A stretch of DNA of 5,750 nt from CAVQGF01 sp045807945 (GTDB lineage: Bacteria; Acidobacteriota; Terriglobia; Terriglobales; Acidobacteriaceae), in contig JBJMGI010000114.1 in NCBI GenBank assembly GCA_045807945.1, positions 1 to 5,750 on the forward strand, in the 5' to 3' direction. Position numbers and translations under genes: made by a program. Shown here piece after piece: positions 5,190 through 5,750 of the stretch; within the stretch, counting starts at the first letter, position 1, and each line of letters starts with the position of its first letter. The notes below the pieces were generated by a model, which was given only the letters and a program-made list of their open reading frames with translations, had not been told where the DNA came from and did no database searches.

Positions 5190-5750
5190 TTAGAGCCGAT
5201 TATGCCAGACACCTGTGGGGTGGTGCACTTCAAACCTCTGCCGCGTCTCCGGGTGCGACATGGTGTAGATACTATAAACGGATGGCGAGAGACGATAATG
5301 GCCGGCTCGGAGGCGCGAAATACGATGTGAGATCACCGCTGCGCGATCCGAGACGCGCCGCGACCAACTCGGCTTCGCGTTGTCGGTATTGGTTTCCGCG
5401 CGGAGGCCAAGGTTGGTTCCAAGATCGAAGAACGCGGAGGTCATGAAGTGCAGCGTCTCGATGCGCGCACCTGCTTCCACGACGCGCTGGAACCAATCGC
5501 GATCGCCGACGATCCGCAGTTGCGGATTAAAGAGTAGACCGCGCTCCCGAATAAGCCGCGTGCGGAAAAAAATTGATGAGGTCAGGTTGTACATCTTTCC
5601 TGCGCGGAGGTGGCGAAGGGAAGGCTTCAGCGCGGGACGACTACAAATGTATTTTCCCTCGCGATCGACTACCACCGAGCCCGTGAGAAGGACATCAAGG
5701 GTGGGATCCCGCGCGAAAGCGCCGGCTACCCGCGCGAGCGCGCCGGGAAG
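5190..5750 (-). CDS. GT2-family glycosyltransferase, C-terminal part (truncated by window edge)
   Basis: Inverting glycosyltransferase of the large GT2 family, GT-A fold, acting on the cytosolic side of the membrane. The frame is open to base 5750, so only the last 186 residues are present and the start, with the usual N-terminal strand and DxD, lies to the right. The visible part begins LPGALARVAGAFARDPTLDV, the stretch that normally follows the DD motif in this family. Then come VVVDREGKY, SSIFFRTRLIRERGLLFNPQL and VGDRDWFQRVVEAGARI. The Asp pair in GDRDW matches the ED/GD catalytic-base region of GT2 enzymes. A GTG at 5675 is open in the same frame but is internal. The C-terminal tail, about 70 residues after GARIETL, is basic and specific to this protein. 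It faces the plus-strand 301-aa gene, with 36 bp between stops. Family confidence is high; sugar specificity is unknown. Confidence 0.93.
   Translation of the reverse strand, partial: LPGALARVAGAFARDPTLDVLLTGSVVVDREGKYICSRPALKPSLRHLRAGKMYNLTSSIFFRTRLIRERGLLFNPQLRIVGDRDWFQRVVEAGARIETLHFMTSAFFDLGTNLGLRAETNTDNAKPSWSRRVSDRAAVISHRISRLRAGHYRLSPSVYSIYTMSHPETRQRFEVHHPTGVWHNRL

Noticed and set aside
5180..5446. 88-aa plus-strand frame at the right side
   Set aside because: It runs antisense to the clear GT2 coding sequence and has arginine-rich shadow composition.

Overview
The window reads as part of a surface-glycan / exopolysaccharide locus from a moderately GC-rich Gram-negative bacterium. Exosortases with a separate EpsI-type partner are confined to Gram-negative lineages that make EPS. 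Together with the style of the flanking glycosyltransferase genes, this makes a Verrucomicrobiota (soil-type) origin my best guess. That lineage call is inference; no rRNA or other marker gene is present.

Layout. Positions 1-1557 (+ strand) hold the 3' part of an exosortase gene (Cys/Arg/His catalytic residues all visible) and an epsI-type gene that overlaps it by 11 bp. This is a two-gene module for sorting C-terminally tagged proteins to the cell surface. Positions 1558-2055 hold no gene I can support. They contain a GC-rich hairpin just after epsI, a 21-bp-period tandem repeat of 14 units (1629-1922) and a short unremarkable remainder with one further hairpin. Positions 2056-3074 (- strand) hold a 251-aa protein that looks like an uncharacterised GT-A-type glycosyltransferase, coupled by an ATGA overlap to an 88-aa protein of unknown function. 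Positions 3079-5153 (+ strand) hold a 390-aa GT4-type (GT-B fold) glycosyltransferase coupled by another ATGA overlap to a 301-aa protein with a DD motif, probably a second unusual glycosyltransferase. Positions 5190-5750 (- strand) hold the C-terminal 186 residues of a GT2-family glycosyltransferase that continues past the right edge.

How it fits together. The four transferase-like proteins would add sugars in sequence to a lipid-linked glycan or to a surface polysaccharide. The exosortase/EpsI pair would handle export and anchoring of proteins that travel with that matrix. The strand changes twice within the glycosyltransferase region. One divergent pair has start codons only 4 bp apart, and one convergent pair has stops 36 bp apart, which suggests a locus assembled from small cassettes. 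The most unusual element is the 21-bp tandem array. Its period is two DNA helical turns and its units are most uniform in the centre. It leaves four of six frames open as heptapeptide repeats, yet no convincing gene start is visible. I see no CRISPR array, insertion sequence, tRNA or rRNA.
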